In this document: piece after piece, positions 27,447 to 36,527 of the stretch | Layout: each line of letters begins with the position of its first letter | Position numbering within the stretch: position 1 is the first letter of the stretch | Assembly: GCA_035567895.1 (NCBI GenBank) | Contig: DATMPC010000060.1 | Coordinates: forward strand, 1-64,000 | Source: Terriglobales bacterium | GTDB lineage: Bacteria; Acidobacteriota; Terriglobia; Terriglobales; Acidobacteriaceae | Length of the DNA: 64,000 nucleotides | Direction of reading: 5' to 3' | Position numbers and translations under genes: made by a program | The notes under the pieces: generated by a model | Told to the model about the DNA's origin: nothing | What the model saw: the letters and a program-made list of their open reading frames with translations, nothing else | Database searches by the model: none

Positions 27447-28595
27447 CTATCGGGTTACCGGTTCGCCCAGGAGAGCGGCTACACGGGCGTTCACGACCTG
27501 GCCCTGGTGGGTCACGCAGGATGGGCCGATCACATCGTCGCTCATGTCGATGTTCAACTGTCCGTCCTTGCTCAGCAACTGAAGGAACGAAGTCATGTTG
27601 CGCGAAAAGAGCTGACTGGCGTGATAGGGAACTGTTGCCGCCAGATTCAGCGGCGCGAAAATGGTTGCGCCGTTTGAAGTGACGACGACCTCATCAGGAC
27701 GACTTAGCGAAACATTCCCTCCGGTCGGGGCAGCAAGATCGACGATCACCGATCCTCGCTTCATGGCGAGCACAGCTTCGTCATCCATCATGAGAGGAGC
27801 GCGCTTGCCCGGCACTGCGGCGGTGGTAACGATCACATCTGCAGTGCGCGCCTGTTTGGCAATCAGATCGCGTCCGCGCTTAAGAGCTTCGGTGCTGAGT
27901 TCGCGCGCGTATCCGCCGGCGTCTTCCGTAGCGAGTCCGCCGAGATCCACTTCGAGAAAGGTTGCTCCCAGCGATTTCACCTGTTCGCCGGCAGCCGCGC
28001 GCACGTCGTAAGCCTCGACCACCGCACCCAGGCGTTTCGCCGTGGCGATCGCCTGCAGGCCAGCGACGCCGGCGCCGAGGATCAGGACGCGTGCCGGAGC
28101 CACGGTTCCCGCAGCCGTCATCAACATGGGGAACATGCGGGGAAGTTGGGAGGCCGCGATCAATACCGCCTTGTAGCCGACAACGGTTGCCATCGACGAG
28201 AGCGCATCCATCGCCTGCGCGCGCGTTATGCGAGGTATCAGCTCGACGGCAAATGTTGTGAGTTTGAGTCCAATGGCAGGCTCAAGGGCTCCGGGCTCGT
28301 CGAGCGGGCGCAGGAACCCAAGCACCACCGATCCCGGGCGCATAGCCGCCATATACGAAGACGTGGGGCGCTGCACGCAAACCAGCACTTCAGCCGCAGG
28401 AAGCAGCTGGGTACGATCCGATGTGACCCTCGCGCCCGCAGCTTCGTAATCGGCGTCGTTCACGCCTGCGGCTTCGCCCGCTCCAGCCTCAACCCACACT
28501 TCATTCTTAGCTGCGACCAATTTCTTAGTGGATTCAGGAACCAATGCCACCCGAGCTTCACCGGGCAGCGTTTCGCGTAAGACGGCAACTCGCAT
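27447..28595 (-). CDS. pntAa: NAD(P) transhydrogenase subunit alpha part 1
   Basis: 382 residues from ATG 28595 (MRVAVLRETLPGEARVALVP), chosen because the frame upstream lacks homology and a GAGGA site lies 8 bases before this ATG. It is the soluble NAD(H)-binding domain I, similar to alanine dehydrogenase. The Rossmann motif is VLILGAGVAGLQAIATAKRLGA, and the loop RAPLLMDDEAVLAMKRGSVIVDLAA follows. It heads the pntAa-pntAb-pntB operon. Confidence 0.96.
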   Translation of the reverse strand: MRVAVLRETLPGEARVALVPESTKKLVAAKNEVWVEAGAGEAAGVNDADYEAAGARVTSDRTQLLPAAEVLVCVQRPTSSYMAAMRPGSVVLGFLRPLDEPGALEPAIGLKLTTFAVELIPRITRAQAMDALSSMATVVGYKAVLIAASQLPRMFPMLMTAAGTVAPARVLILGAGVAGLQAIATAKRLGAVVEAYDVRAAAGEQVKSLGATFLEVDLGGLATEDAGGYARELSTEALKRGRDLIAKQARTADVIVTTAAVPGKRAPLMMDDEAVLAMKRGSVIVDLAAPTGGNVSLSRPDEVVVTSNGATIFAPLNLAATVPYHASQLFSRNMTSFLQLLSKDGQLNIDMSDDVIGPSCVTHQGQVVNARVAALLGEPVTR

Positions 28596-28622
28596 GAATC
28601 TGTTCCTCTGTACCTGTTCGAC

Positions 28623-28651
28623 AGTGTAGCGAAAAACGTCGCGATTGCTAA
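28623..28651 (-). promoter_or_regulatory. Possible sigma-70 promoter of pntAa
   Basis: On the minus strand, TTAGCA, a 17-base spacer, then TACACT. Four of six bases match consensus in each box. It would give a ~21-nt leader containing GAGGA before the pntAa ATG. Confidence 0.4.
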
Positions 28652-29804
28652 CGGGAGAAGTGAGATGCACCAGGCACAGGCAGTAAGTTCGTTCAGAGGT
28701 CGGGGTCGAGGCTACCCTTGCTCGGCGCTTGGGCAAATTCACTGTTAATTCGCTGATGAGGGACCTAACAGCGACCGAACAGCGAATTTATCAGCGTAAA
28801 TATCAGCGAAATTGTTTTCGAGCGGAGAACCCGCATAAACACTGGACCGCAGGCAGAGGGGCAGGGATTTAGCTGGGAAATAGCAGGGAACTCCAGATTT
28901 GTGGATAGCGCCGCCATGGTTCTGCGCCTCCTTCTCTAGTCGCCGTCAAAGCCGCAAGCTCCGGACCGACGAAGCTGCGCAGCCTGCACGTACCGTGTGG
29001 CCTTCCTTTCGCTGTGACAACGTATTACGAACCGAATCGCTCGCCGAAAAATACGTCTTCCCCTGACTTCTACTTATGATGGATGTCCCCGGCTTCTGTA
29101 TACCGAACTCGACTTGGGAAAATGTGTGCCAGTCGCCCCAGACCACCCTTTAGTGAACCATCGAAAAAATCCATTTTCAACTCGATCCCCAAATCTAAAG
29201 CACTTAGCATGCGAGATCCCCGACGAATCCCCGAACCTCCCGGGGATCTCCGGGGATTAATCGCCGAACGCGCCGGGGATTTCTCGGGGACGTCTGACCT
29301 TCTGCCGCCAAGGCAAAACCGCGGGGCTGCCCGGCTGGCGGGCACGACAGTTCGCCTGCTGTTCCGTTTCGAGAATCCCACAATGGTACAGACCTGCGAT
29401 GCATGGCACTCCCATGATGGCACGCGCAGCGCGCTCCAGACAAGCTTCGTCCGTTGCTCGCCAAACTTCTTCGGGCAGATGCATCAACAACTTGCAAGCC
29501 AAAGAAAAAATATTTGAGCAATCCGTTGCTCTACAAAATTTCACCAGCCAGGTGTGGAAGGCTAAGTTGACGGTGAACGTTCCGTCTTGTCCCTTGGATT
29601 TGTTTGCGGGCTTGCGGTCGAAGAACAGGGCGCGCGCCGTCCCACAAGCGTAGCGCTGAAGCTTCTCAGCATCGCGCGAAGCAACCCACAGATCCTGTTG
29701 CAGGCATAACGAAATCGTCCTGCGCTTTCGCGTTGCCTTAGGCTGATCGCTGATTGCCTTTCTTTCTGTCATCCCGACGAAGGAGGGATCTGCTGTTGGC
29801 TGTT

Positions 29805-29977
29805 CACTTCACCCAGCGGCTACCGCCGCCGGTACTGACCCTGTCCCCTGTGACCTCCTCCGTTTCCTTAGCCTGCCCTGAGCAAGGCCGAATGGGTGAC
29901 CTTCGTGTTCGCTGTAGGTCTCGGCTGTTTTACTTCACCCAGCGGCTACCGCCGCCGGTACTGACCCTGTCCGCTGT
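29805..29977. repeat. Two copies of the CACCCAGCGGCTACCG-type cassette
   Basis: Copies at 29805-29851 and 29931-29977 share CTTCACCCAGCGGCTACCG then CCGCCGGTACTGACCCTGTCC. They are separated by a stretch with GCCTGCCCTGAGCAAGGC, a related form of which occurs again at 30006. More copies lie at 41061-41145 and 41399-41436. Confidence 0.75.
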
Positions 29978-30069
29978 CACCTTCGCCGTTTCCTTGGTGA
30001 CCGGAGCCTGCCCTGAGCGCAGTCGAATGGGTGTTCGCTCTAGCTGTTGCCGTTGCTTTGGGCTGTTCA

Positions 30070-30120
30070 CTTCACCCGATGACCCGATCACCCGATCACC
30101 CGATCATCGCTCACCCATTC
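30070..30120. repeat. CCCGATCACCCGATCACCCGATCA tandem repeat (7-9 bp unit)
   Basis: At least three adjacent CCCGATCA units (GACCCGATCACCCGATCACC and one more). The complementary word GATCGGGT occurs in several other spacers. Confidence 0.6.
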
Positions 30121-30324
30121 GCTACCGCGAACAGTACTGACCCTGTCCCCTGTCCCCTATCCTCTATCTTGCTGCTAATTGCTGCCTTCCCGGTACTAAG
30201 GCCGCGGGATTACGAATGAAATCTTCCGTACTAAGGTGAATTCCCACGCTGGGTGAGGCTACAACCCGTGCTAGGATTGGCTAATTTTTCCCAAAGTTGA
30301 ATTTTCAGGTAAGTAGCACGTTTC

Positions 30325-30699
30325 ATGACGAACAGGGCCCCCTGCATACTGTCCGTCTCCTACGACGAGTCCCTTCTGCGCACGCGCGAATGGATTCTGA
30401 AGAGAGCCGGATTCGCCGTAACCTCCGCACTCGGATTCACCGAGGCGCTCACTCACTGTGGAAACAGCGCCTTCGATGTTGTCATCATCGGCCACTCGAT
30501 TCCCAAACCGGACCGCATCGCGTTAGTCACTCACGTGCGAAGGCACAACCACACGCGCATCCTGGCATTGCGCCGGCAAGGGGAAGAACATATTCCCGAC
30601 ATTGACCACTTCATCGAACCGTCATTAGGGCCCGATGCCCTGCTTGACGCAGTCCGAACTACGCTCGCCACGCAATCGTCCTCGGGTAACGAGGTCTGA
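30325..30699 (+). CDS. Degenerate response-regulator receiver protein
   Basis: 124 residues with the alternating strand-helix pattern of a receiver domain (CILSVSYDESLLRTREWILKRAGF at the start, FDVVIIGHSIP as strand 3). The phosphoacceptor aspartate position is Gly (IIGHSIP), and the conserved Lys-Pro near the end is Glu-Pro (FIEPSLGP). It is thus a pseudo-receiver, probably working by protein contact. It lies 1 bp upstream of the next small gene. Confidence 0.75.
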   Translation: MTNRAPCILSVSYDESLLRTREWILKRAGFAVTSALGFTEALTHCGNSAFDVVIIGHSIPKPDRIALVTHVRRHNHTRILALRRQGEEHIPDIDHFIEPSLGPDALLDAVRTTLATQSSSGNEV

Positions 30700-30700
30700 C

Positions 30701-30970
30701 ATGAGGAACAAGAACGTCGAGAAGCGCAGGGCGATCCCCAAGCGCAGCATTACCCACCCCGGCGAGGACCATCCGCTCGGCCTCTGGATCGATAAAGATC
30801 TGCTGCGCAAACATCGCGATCACAACGCCAAACCCATCACTCACAATCCGCTGATGAGCGCGAACAATCGTTACTTAGAGCTCGCCGACCTCGCCCTAGG
30901 CGTCAATAAGCCCAACGGCAAAGCAAACGGAAAGGCAAAGACGAAGTCCAAGAGCGCCACAGCCGGATAG
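30701..30970 (+). CDS. Hypothetical protein, Lys/Asn-rich
   Basis: 89 residues from ATG 30701, one base after the preceding stop, preceded by CGAGGTCTGAC. The middle has HPGEDHPLGLWIDKDLLRKH and the tail is Lys/Ala-rich with NGKANGKAKTKSK. I recognise no domain. The coupling with the pseudo-receiver suggests a two-gene unit. Confidence 0.55.
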   Translation: MRNKNVEKRRAIPKRSITHPGEDHPLGLWIDKDLLRKHRDHNAKPITHNPLMSANNRYLELADLALGVNKPNGKANGKAKTKSKSATAG

Positions 30971-30992
30971 ACGGGGCTTCCTGAGCCCCGTC
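30970..30992 (+). terminator. GACGGGGCT/AGCCCCGTC hairpin
   Basis: A 9-bp perfect stem with a 5-base loop overlapping the stop codon of the preceding gene. No T-run follows, so it may be a weak or factor-dependent terminator. Confidence 0.45.
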
Positions 30993-31126
30993 AATCGCTG
31001 TCCCCTGTAACCTGTCCCCTGTTCCCTGGACTCTTGTCTTAGCTAATTGCTAATTGCTAATTGCGGCTGTTCCGATTACTGAGTGCCGATCGCTTATTCT
31101 TCCTCGCGAGATCCGTCAGTATCTGC

Positions 31127-31606
31127 ATGGACCGCGATCCAATATCCAGACGTGCGTCAACGCGCCTGTGGATTCCGTTTGCGTGTGTGTTGTTCCTCAT
31201 CGCTCTGGCGGTATCGGCGCTGGTGATTCCGCAGCTTCGTCTCCTTCATCTTCTGCAGGGAGTCATCTACGTTGCCATCCTCGTTCTTGCCCGCCGAAAC
31301 AGTCCGTGGGCTTACGGAGCCGGAGTCGCGGTGGCAGGCGTTTGGAACAGCCTGAACCTCTTCATCACTCACCTGATGCAGGCCGGCGCAGTTGCTATTT
31401 GGTCCTTCCTGCGCTCGGGGCAGGTGCGGCGACCAGACACAATGATGGTAACTGTTGCGGGAATCGCGCATTTCGTTCTCATCATCGCCTGTCTGGACGC
31501 CGTCATCCATTCCCAGAATGAGCGGAAATGGCGCAAGTTCGTTTTGGGAGGCGTACTGGCCCTCGCATACTTTGTTGTCATCGTTGCCCTCGCACGACCA
31601 CGTTGA
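31127..31606 (+). CDS. Small integral membrane protein, function unknown
   Basis: 159 residues from ATG 31127 (MDRDPISRRASTRLW); an earlier start would include repeat sequence. Five hydrophobic segments are visible, e.g. WIPFACVLFLIALAVSALVI, GVIYVAILVLARR, YGAGVAVAGVWNSLNLF, TVAGIAHFVLIIACL and FVLGGVLALAYFVVIVALA. No family recognised. Flanked on both sides by repeat words. Confidence 0.6.
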   Translation: MDRDPISRRASTRLWIPFACVLFLIALAVSALVIPQLRLLHLLQGVIYVAILVLARRNSPWAYGAGVAVAGVWNSLNLFITHLMQAGAVAIWSFLRSGQVRRPDTMMVTVAGIAHFVLIIACLDAVIHSQNERKWRKFVLGGVLALAYFVVIVALARPR

Positions 31607-31987
31607 CCAGCGCCCTGCCTTTAGCTTGAGCGCAAAGCGCGACGCCCTGAGTTTTCGAAGGGGAAGTCGAAGGATCTGCTGTTGGCTGTTCTCTGTCCTC
31701 CAGCGTCGGACTCAGAAGGATCCCATGTTTGACTTTGGCTCCTCGCCTTAGCTGATCACTGAGTGCTGATTGCTAATTGCCGCCCTTCGAGTAGTATCGC
31801 GCCTCATGCGGAGTGCTCAGCAGTGCATCAACTTGAGAGCACGGCAAGATGAGTGCCGTTTCCTCTGGTTCCCTTACTGCCAATTCGGGAAATACATACT
31901 TACTTTTTCTAACACAAACTGTGATTATTCATGTAGAGTTTCTTTCCGCATAACTGCACGCAAGCCAACGAGCGGAGTGTTTTTTGT
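31607..31987. other. Spacer before the accessory island
   Basis: 31607-31800 contains dispersed repeat text (GGATCTGCTGTTGGCTGTT, also at 29788; CACTGAGTGCTGATTGCTAATTGC). From about 31880 the sequence becomes AT-rich, which may be a promoter region for the island operon; I cannot pick boxes with confidence. A GGAG site at 31974 precedes ATG 31988. Confidence 0.5.
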
Positions 31988-32030
31988 ATGAAAAAGTTGC
32001 CCGAAAAAAGGCATTCAATCGCCTGAATTA

Positions 32031-32522
32031 GTGTTTGCATTTGGCTCAAACATGGATATTCAACAGATGCGCGAGCGCTGTCCTCAATCCGAACTCTCGA
32101 CCTTCGTGGCAGAGGCGCGAGACTGGGTACTCTGTTTTCCGAGGAAGAGCTCAAAGCGCAAAGGTGGGGTGGGCAGCATCGCAAGAAAGAAAGGTAGCTC
32201 TGTGTGGGGAGTTGTCTTCTCGGTGTCGGGGAGTGACTTGTCGCGACTTGATGGCTTCGAAGGAGTACCTAATTCATATCGGCGCAAAAAGGTTCAAGTG
32301 GTGGATGGCAAAGAAGCGGCTCACAAGGTCTGGACGTATATTGCGATACCTCAAGCCAAATCCGCAGAATTCACGCCGCATCCTGAGTATCTGGCTCTTT
32401 ACATAAAGGGAGCAAAACATTTTGGGCTACCTCGTCCCTACATTGAATCGCTCATTGCGCAGTATCAAAAATCGGAGGGTTCGTTCTCAAGTGCGACTAG
32501 GAACGCCAATAGCAGGATCTGA
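32031..32522 (+). CDS. Gamma-glutamylcyclotransferase-fold protein (GGCT/AIG2-like)
   Basis: 163 residues from GTG 32031. The N-terminal FAFGSNMD matches the YGSN glycine-rich loop, and LDGFEGVPNSYRR has the expected catalytic Glu at position 77. These folds release 5-oxoproline from gamma-glutamyl compounds, though in operons of this kind the substrate is unknown. The GTG lacks a ribosome binding site; ATG 31988 has one but needs a one-base frame change in a run of six A at 32004. It leads a packed operon with the kinase 5 bp later. Confidence 0.8.
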   Translation: MFAFGSNMDIQQMRERCPQSELSTFVAEARDWVLCFPRKSSKRKGGVGSIARKKGSSVWGVVFSVSGSDLSRLDGFEGVPNSYRRKKVQVVDGKEAAHKVWTYIAIPQAKSAEFTPHPEYLALYIKGAKHFGLPRPYIESLIAQYQKSEGSFSSATRNANSRI

Positions 32523-32527
32523 CATTA

Positions 32528-33937
32528 ATGAATGACCGCATAAAACGCCTAATTAAGGAGTGGCAGGGAAAAACGCTGAATGGATGGTTGATCGGCGAAT
32601 ATGTTAACTCGGGCAAATCGGCTTTAGTTTTCAAAAGTATTCGTGGCAATACGACAGCAGCAATCAAGGTATTTGATCCCGAACTTATCGAACGTTTTGG
32701 CAAGGAGAGTGAAGAAGACAGGATTAGCAGAGAACTAACACTCGTAGGAAAGCACCATCCAAATTTAGTTCAGATTTTTGATGGAGGCTATTGTGCTGAG
32801 CACGATTTGTTCTTTGTAGTTATGGAATTCATTGATGCACCAAACCTTGCGATGCTTTTGAAAGATGTTCCAGAAAGCCAGATCGCCGATCTGATCGGAC
32901 AGGTCGCCACTGCAGCGGAATATCTGGAACAGCTAGGCATAGTGCATCGCGACATTAAACCGGACAATATCGCCTTTTATCCCGAAACTGGTCGGGCTGT
33001 TCTCCTAGATTTGGGCGTGATTCGGCCATTTGAGAGAGACGGTCAGCCTTTGACCGACCGAGAGAAGCAAGTCTTCATCGGCACGCTGCAATACGGTTCA
33101 CCGGAATTTCTTATGCGCATGGAGGAGCAAACGCCCGAAGGCTATCGCGCCGTCACCTTCTATCAACTCGGTGCTGTCCTCCACGATTTGCTAATGCGAC
33201 GCCGCATTTTCGAAGGATCTACGGACCCCTATCCAAAGCTAGTGCAGGCGATCCTCTATACGAGACCTCTGATTGACGCTCAGGGTCGCCCCCCCTACCT
33301 GGTGAACCTTGCTCAGAATTGTCTTGTAAAGGAATGGCGCGTTCGCCTGCAACTTGTGTCATGGAAGGACTTCCGTCGACGGGAGACGGACATAAATGCT
33401 GCGGCCGCAGCAAAGGAATTCATCAAGAAGCGACGGGCCCTCGCGGCGGTTGAGGCTGCTGAAGCTGGAGATGGCGATTGGGAAAAGATCCATAAACAGG
33501 AGCAAGCTGTTACCGCGCTAGCTGGCCGCTTGGCCGAACAAGTACGAGCTGAATGTACGGAAGGCGAATTGCCGCCTCGAATCATGACGCACGAAGAAAA
33601 CGAAAAATCCAGTCAGCTAATTTTCCGATTTAAGAAGTCGATTCGCCGCGGCTTACTTGTGAATCTCACGGTGATTTTGGAATTGGACGTACTCGATTTT
33701 GATGCTGAGGTCGTCGGAATAAAGATCGCAGCCCTTGCTGGTGGCGAACGAGAGCAGGAATTACGGTACAAGGAACACGTTTTCGCGATTTTTAGCGGGG
33801 TTTATGGGGATTCTGTAATCCGCGACGCTCTGGCCAAGGTTTTGTACCCCATTATGGCGAAAGCGATGACTCTAGCTAGTACCGCAGCTTCAGAATGGAT
33901 AGCCGTCACGACAAATGACGAAGGAAGCAAGAAATGA
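32528..33937 (+). CDS. Serine/threonine protein kinase
   Basis: 469 residues. The kinase domain (~20-300) has Lys47 in AIKVFD, the alpha-C Glu69, HRDIKPDN at 140-147, a DLG (not DFG) metal motif at 161-163 and GTLQYGSPE in the activation segment. Residues ~300-469 have no domain I recognise, including a helical Ala/Glu-rich stretch and a C-terminal alpha/beta section. No membrane segment or PASTA repeats, so it is cytosolic. It overlaps the helicase gene by 23 bp. Confidence 0.9.
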   Translation: MNDRIKRLIKEWQGKTLNGWLIGEYVNSGKSALVFKSIRGNTTAAIKVFDPELIERFGKESEEDRISRELTLVGKHHPNLVQIFDGGYCAEHDLFFVVMEFIDAPNLAMLLKDVPESQIADLIGQVATAAEYLEQLGIVHRDIKPDNIAFYPETGRAVLLDLGVIRPFERDGQPLTDREKQVFIGTLQYGSPEFLMRMEEQTPEGYRAVTFYQLGAVLHDLLMRRRIFEGSTDPYPKLVQAILYTRPLIDAQGRPPYLVNLAQNCLVKEWRVRLQLVSWKDFRRRETDINAAAAAKEFIKKRRALAAVEAAEAGDGDWEKIHKQEQAVTALAGRLAEQVRAECTEGELPPRIMTHEENEKSSQLIFRFKKSIRRGLLVNLTVILELDVLDFDAEVVGIKIAALAGGEREQELRYKEHVFAIFSGVYGDSVIRDALAKVLYPIMAKAMTLASTAASEWIAVTTNDEGSKK

Positions 33938-35090
33938 AGCAGACGTGGTGGTAGACGACGAGGATCTAAGCGACGAACAGTCAAGCGTTATAGACCTACC
34001 GATCGGTAAGAGCTATCTAATTTTCGGCCCTCCCGGCTCTGGTAAGTCTAATTTGATGCTTCTGAGAGCGAATTATCTCTACTTAGCGAAATACACAAAC
34101 ATACAAATTGTTGTATTTACGCGTACTTTGCAAGAATTTATTGGTAGTGGTGGGAAACAGTATGACTTTCCTAGGGACAAGATCAAGACCAGCACTAAAT
34201 TCTTTCAGGATCTTTTGTTTAAATATGGTGCGAGTGTGGCTCTCCCAGCAACATTCGAGGAACGTCGAGCGATTCTCGTGCAAGAGGTAACGAAGCTCGT
34301 CGATTCAAAGCACCTGAAAAACGTCTATGACACAATTCTGCTCGATGAAGCCCAAGATTACCTTCCTGAGGAAATAAGTTTGTTTCGTCGCTTAGGCAAA
34401 CACCTCTTTGCCACGGCCGATTCACGGCAGAAAATTTATAAGGGCGACGATGCTATTGCCACCCTGCGAAAATCGGTCGACGAGGAGCGCGATTTGGAAT
34501 TGCATTTTCGAATCGGCGTGAGGATCTGCAAGGTCGCCGATGCCCTTATGAAGGATTCAGATCAATACAATCCGTTGGAGCCGGGATGCCAGTATGATGA
34601 GAAATCGGACCCCTCGAAAGTGGAAGTGGTACATTGTGCTGACATTCAGGAACAAGGAAAGAAAATCCTGGAATCACTCCGGCTGCAGGCCAAGACGTAT
34701 CCCGATCAGTTGTTGGGGGTGATTTGCCCCAAACGTGAAACCCTTGAGGAGATAAAAACAATAATCGCAAACAGCGATCTCTCAAACATTACTGTCATGC
34801 AGGGGGATGGGGACGCGATCCATTTTCTCTCCGACAAGCAAATCTGCGTCTCAACTATTCACGCTGCAAAGGGTCTTGAATTCCGTACCGTGCATATCCC
34901 TGGCGCTGAGGGCATCAGGAAGTTTCCACATCAGCGCAACATTGCGTTCACTGCTATCACCCGCGCGAAGACGACGGTTTCTGTCTATCACACGGGGAAT
35001 CTTCCTGGTTTCCTCGAGGACGCATTGCATGCGAATGATTCAAAGCCGTTGCCGGACAAGAAAAGTGTGTTCGGAGGTAAGAAAAAGTGA
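33915..35090 (+). CDS. UvrD/Rep-like superfamily 1 helicase, compact
   Basis: 391 residues, much shorter than UvrD (~720). Motif I GPPGSGKS is at 38-45, motif Ia around VVFTRTLQEF, motif II LLDEAQD near 140, motif III LFATADSRQ, and motif V/VI as STIHAAKGLEF and FTAITRAKTT. It has the two RecA folds but little room for 1B/2B domains. The intact Walker motifs suggest an active ATPase acting on DNA. Coupled on both sides: 23 bp overlap upstream and 4 bp downstream. Confidence 0.9.
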   Translation: MTKEARNEADVVVDDEDLSDEQSSVIDLPIGKSYLIFGPPGSGKSNLMLLRANYLYLAKYTNIQIVVFTRTLQEFIGSGGKQYDFPRDKIKTSTKFFQDLLFKYGASVALPATFEERRAILVQEVTKLVDSKHLKNVYDTILLDEAQDYLPEEISLFRRLGKHLFATADSRQKIYKGDDAIATLRKSVDEERDLELHFRIGVRICKVADALMKDSDQYNPLEPGCQYDEKSDPSKVEVVHCADIQEQGKKILESLRLQAKTYPDQLLGVICPKRETLEEIKTIIANSDLSNITVMQGDGDAIHFLSDKQICVSTIHAAKGLEFRTVHIPGAEGIRKFPHQRNIAFTAITRAKTTVSVYHTGNLPGFLEDALHANDSKPLPDKKSVFGGKKK

Positions 35091-36499
35091 TGTGGAGCAA
35101 AGCCGTCAACCGACGGGAATTCGTTGAGATATTTCAAGCCCAGCGGCTGAATTCCAAGATCGGGCTCCGCGAGCGTTCTAGAGCCCTCGAAGAAGGCCAA
35201 TCTGAAGAGATCGAGCTCCTCTGGAAATTTGAGCCCAATGACTCATGGGCTTTGCCAAACGTAGCTGTGATCGATGCACCTAAACATGTCGAGTTTCTAG
35301 CTTGGATTAGCACGTATCTTCCTGCTTCGCGACCGATAACGGCGCAGTGCCGCATTCTCGATCGCTGGACCGCAGATGAAATGTTAAGCATCAACCGCCC
35401 TCCTTCCCTCGGTAAGTTTGTAAGCGTTTGCTTAGGGCTTATTGCAGCCGAAGCTGCCTCGTACATAGCTGGAAAGCGCGACATTCGAAGTCTCTCCCCA
35501 CAGGCGTGTTATGCAACGCTCTCCTTTAGCATTGCGAGAGCAGCTGCACTCGGCATTCCTGTTGAAATTGCTTCCAATCTGCCCGCGCGCTGGAGTCACG
35601 CGCGAACGTTGACTGGCTCGATCGCGACCCCCATTCCGCTGGTTCATTTCCACAATGTTTGGGGAGTCGTGGCAGCATTGGCCATTGGCTATGAGCCAGC
35701 TACTGGTAATCTGTTTAATGCTTCCGCAAGGTTCCCAAAATGGAGTCCTCCCAATCCGTTCATAGTTAACTGTTGTGCCGAGCTTCTTTCAGGAAACGGA
35801 TTAAGTGAATCTAGTTGGCTTAACCTTGTCCACATCGCTCCGGAGCTGACAACGTTGAGATCGGCGTTGTCCGGTCCTCGGGAAGGAAGAGTTGCACTTC
35901 TCGAGCGCGCACTCGTCGAGTTGAGAGATAAGGCTCCGGAAGCAAGACCGGAAGTAAGATCTATGGCTGCGAGCTTCCTTCTTGCATATCTGGCTAGTGC
36001 GATAAATCCAGGTTCATTGGATCACATTCAACTTCTGATTCCCTTGCTGCCCAGTTTCCCAGACATAATCCTTTGGTATGGATTATTGGCTGGTGTGCAA
36101 AACCGCGTCGGGAACATTTCAGGTATGAACGGCCTCGGCCGGAAAGTTATCCGAGAGCTTATGCGCGAGGATGACGTACTCTCGTTGCCAGCCTGCGATG
36201 TAGCACTTACAGAACTTGAAGTATTGTCGCCGAGTGCACGTCAGAGTCCCGGGTTTAATCTGGTATCACAAAGTGGCATAACGGTCGAAATCATGCCTTG
36301 CGTTAATGCCGCATTTCGTTTTGACCGACACGACGAGCCTATTAGCGTTGCATCGGATGAACTGATAACGCTGTGGAAGAATCTTGATGATGAAATCGAT
36401 AGGTTTGAGCGGAATCTCGATCGGCTTCGGCGCTCTAGTCTGAATAGATTTATTGATGAATCGAAATCTGACCGTCGCACGAGACGCATTAAAACCTAA
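35087..36499 (+). CDS. Hypothetical protein of the kinase-helicase operon
   Basis: 470 residues starting MMWSKAVNRREFVEIFQAQR, overlapping the helicase gene by 4 bp. No catalytic motif is apparent. The middle is strongly helical with Ala/Leu-rich stretches (e.g. FLLAYLASAINPGSLDHIQLL), which may be an alpha-solenoid. The last 70 residues are charged and coiled-coil-like (LDDEIDRFERNLDRLRRSSLN). The coupling to the helicase suggests a partner or effector subunit. Confidence 0.75.
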   Translation: MMWSKAVNRREFVEIFQAQRLNSKIGLRERSRALEEGQSEEIELLWKFEPNDSWALPNVAVIDAPKHVEFLAWISTYLPASRPITAQCRILDRWTADEMLSINRPPSLGKFVSVCLGLIAAEAASYIAGKRDIRSLSPQACYATLSFSIARAAALGIPVEIASNLPARWSHARTLTGSIATPIPLVHFHNVWGVVAALAIGYEPATGNLFNASARFPKWSPPNPFIVNCCAELLSGNGLSESSWLNLVHIAPELTTLRSALSGPREGRVALLERALVELRDKAPEARPEVRSMAASFLLAYLASAINPGSLDHIQLLIPLLPSFPDIILWYGLLAGVQNRVGNISGMNGLGRKVIRELMREDDVLSLPACDVALTELEVLSPSARQSPGFNLVSQSGITVEIMPCVNAAFRFDRHDEPISVASDELITLWKNLDDEIDRFERNLDRLRRSSLNRFIDESKSDRRTRRIKT

Positions 36500-36527
36500 A
36501 GCAGCAAATTCGACCAGACGAAAAGTT

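Larger units (their letters stand above)
28652..30324. other. Gene-poor, repeat-rich interval
   Basis: I see no convincing gene in this ~1.7 kb. A 171-codon open frame on the minus strand (29257-29772) has no recognisable domain and starts within repeat sequence. 28750-28820 has several 'CAGCGAA' words. 29210-29300 has repeated CCGGGGAT/ATCCCCGA words. From 29760 to 30140 the DNA consists almost entirely of dispersed intergenic repeats. It may be decayed coding DNA. Confidence 0.6.

Noticed and set aside
29257-29772. 171-codon minus-strand open frame
   Set aside because: Starts inside dispersed repeat text and contains no recognisable domain; probably not a gene.
29805-30140. CRISPR-like repeated text
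   Set aside because: Repeats differ in spacing and length, and there are no uniform unique spacers or cas genes.
31770-31991. 73-codon open frame just before the island operon
   Set aside because: Unusual composition, no domain, overlaps the likely promoter/leader.
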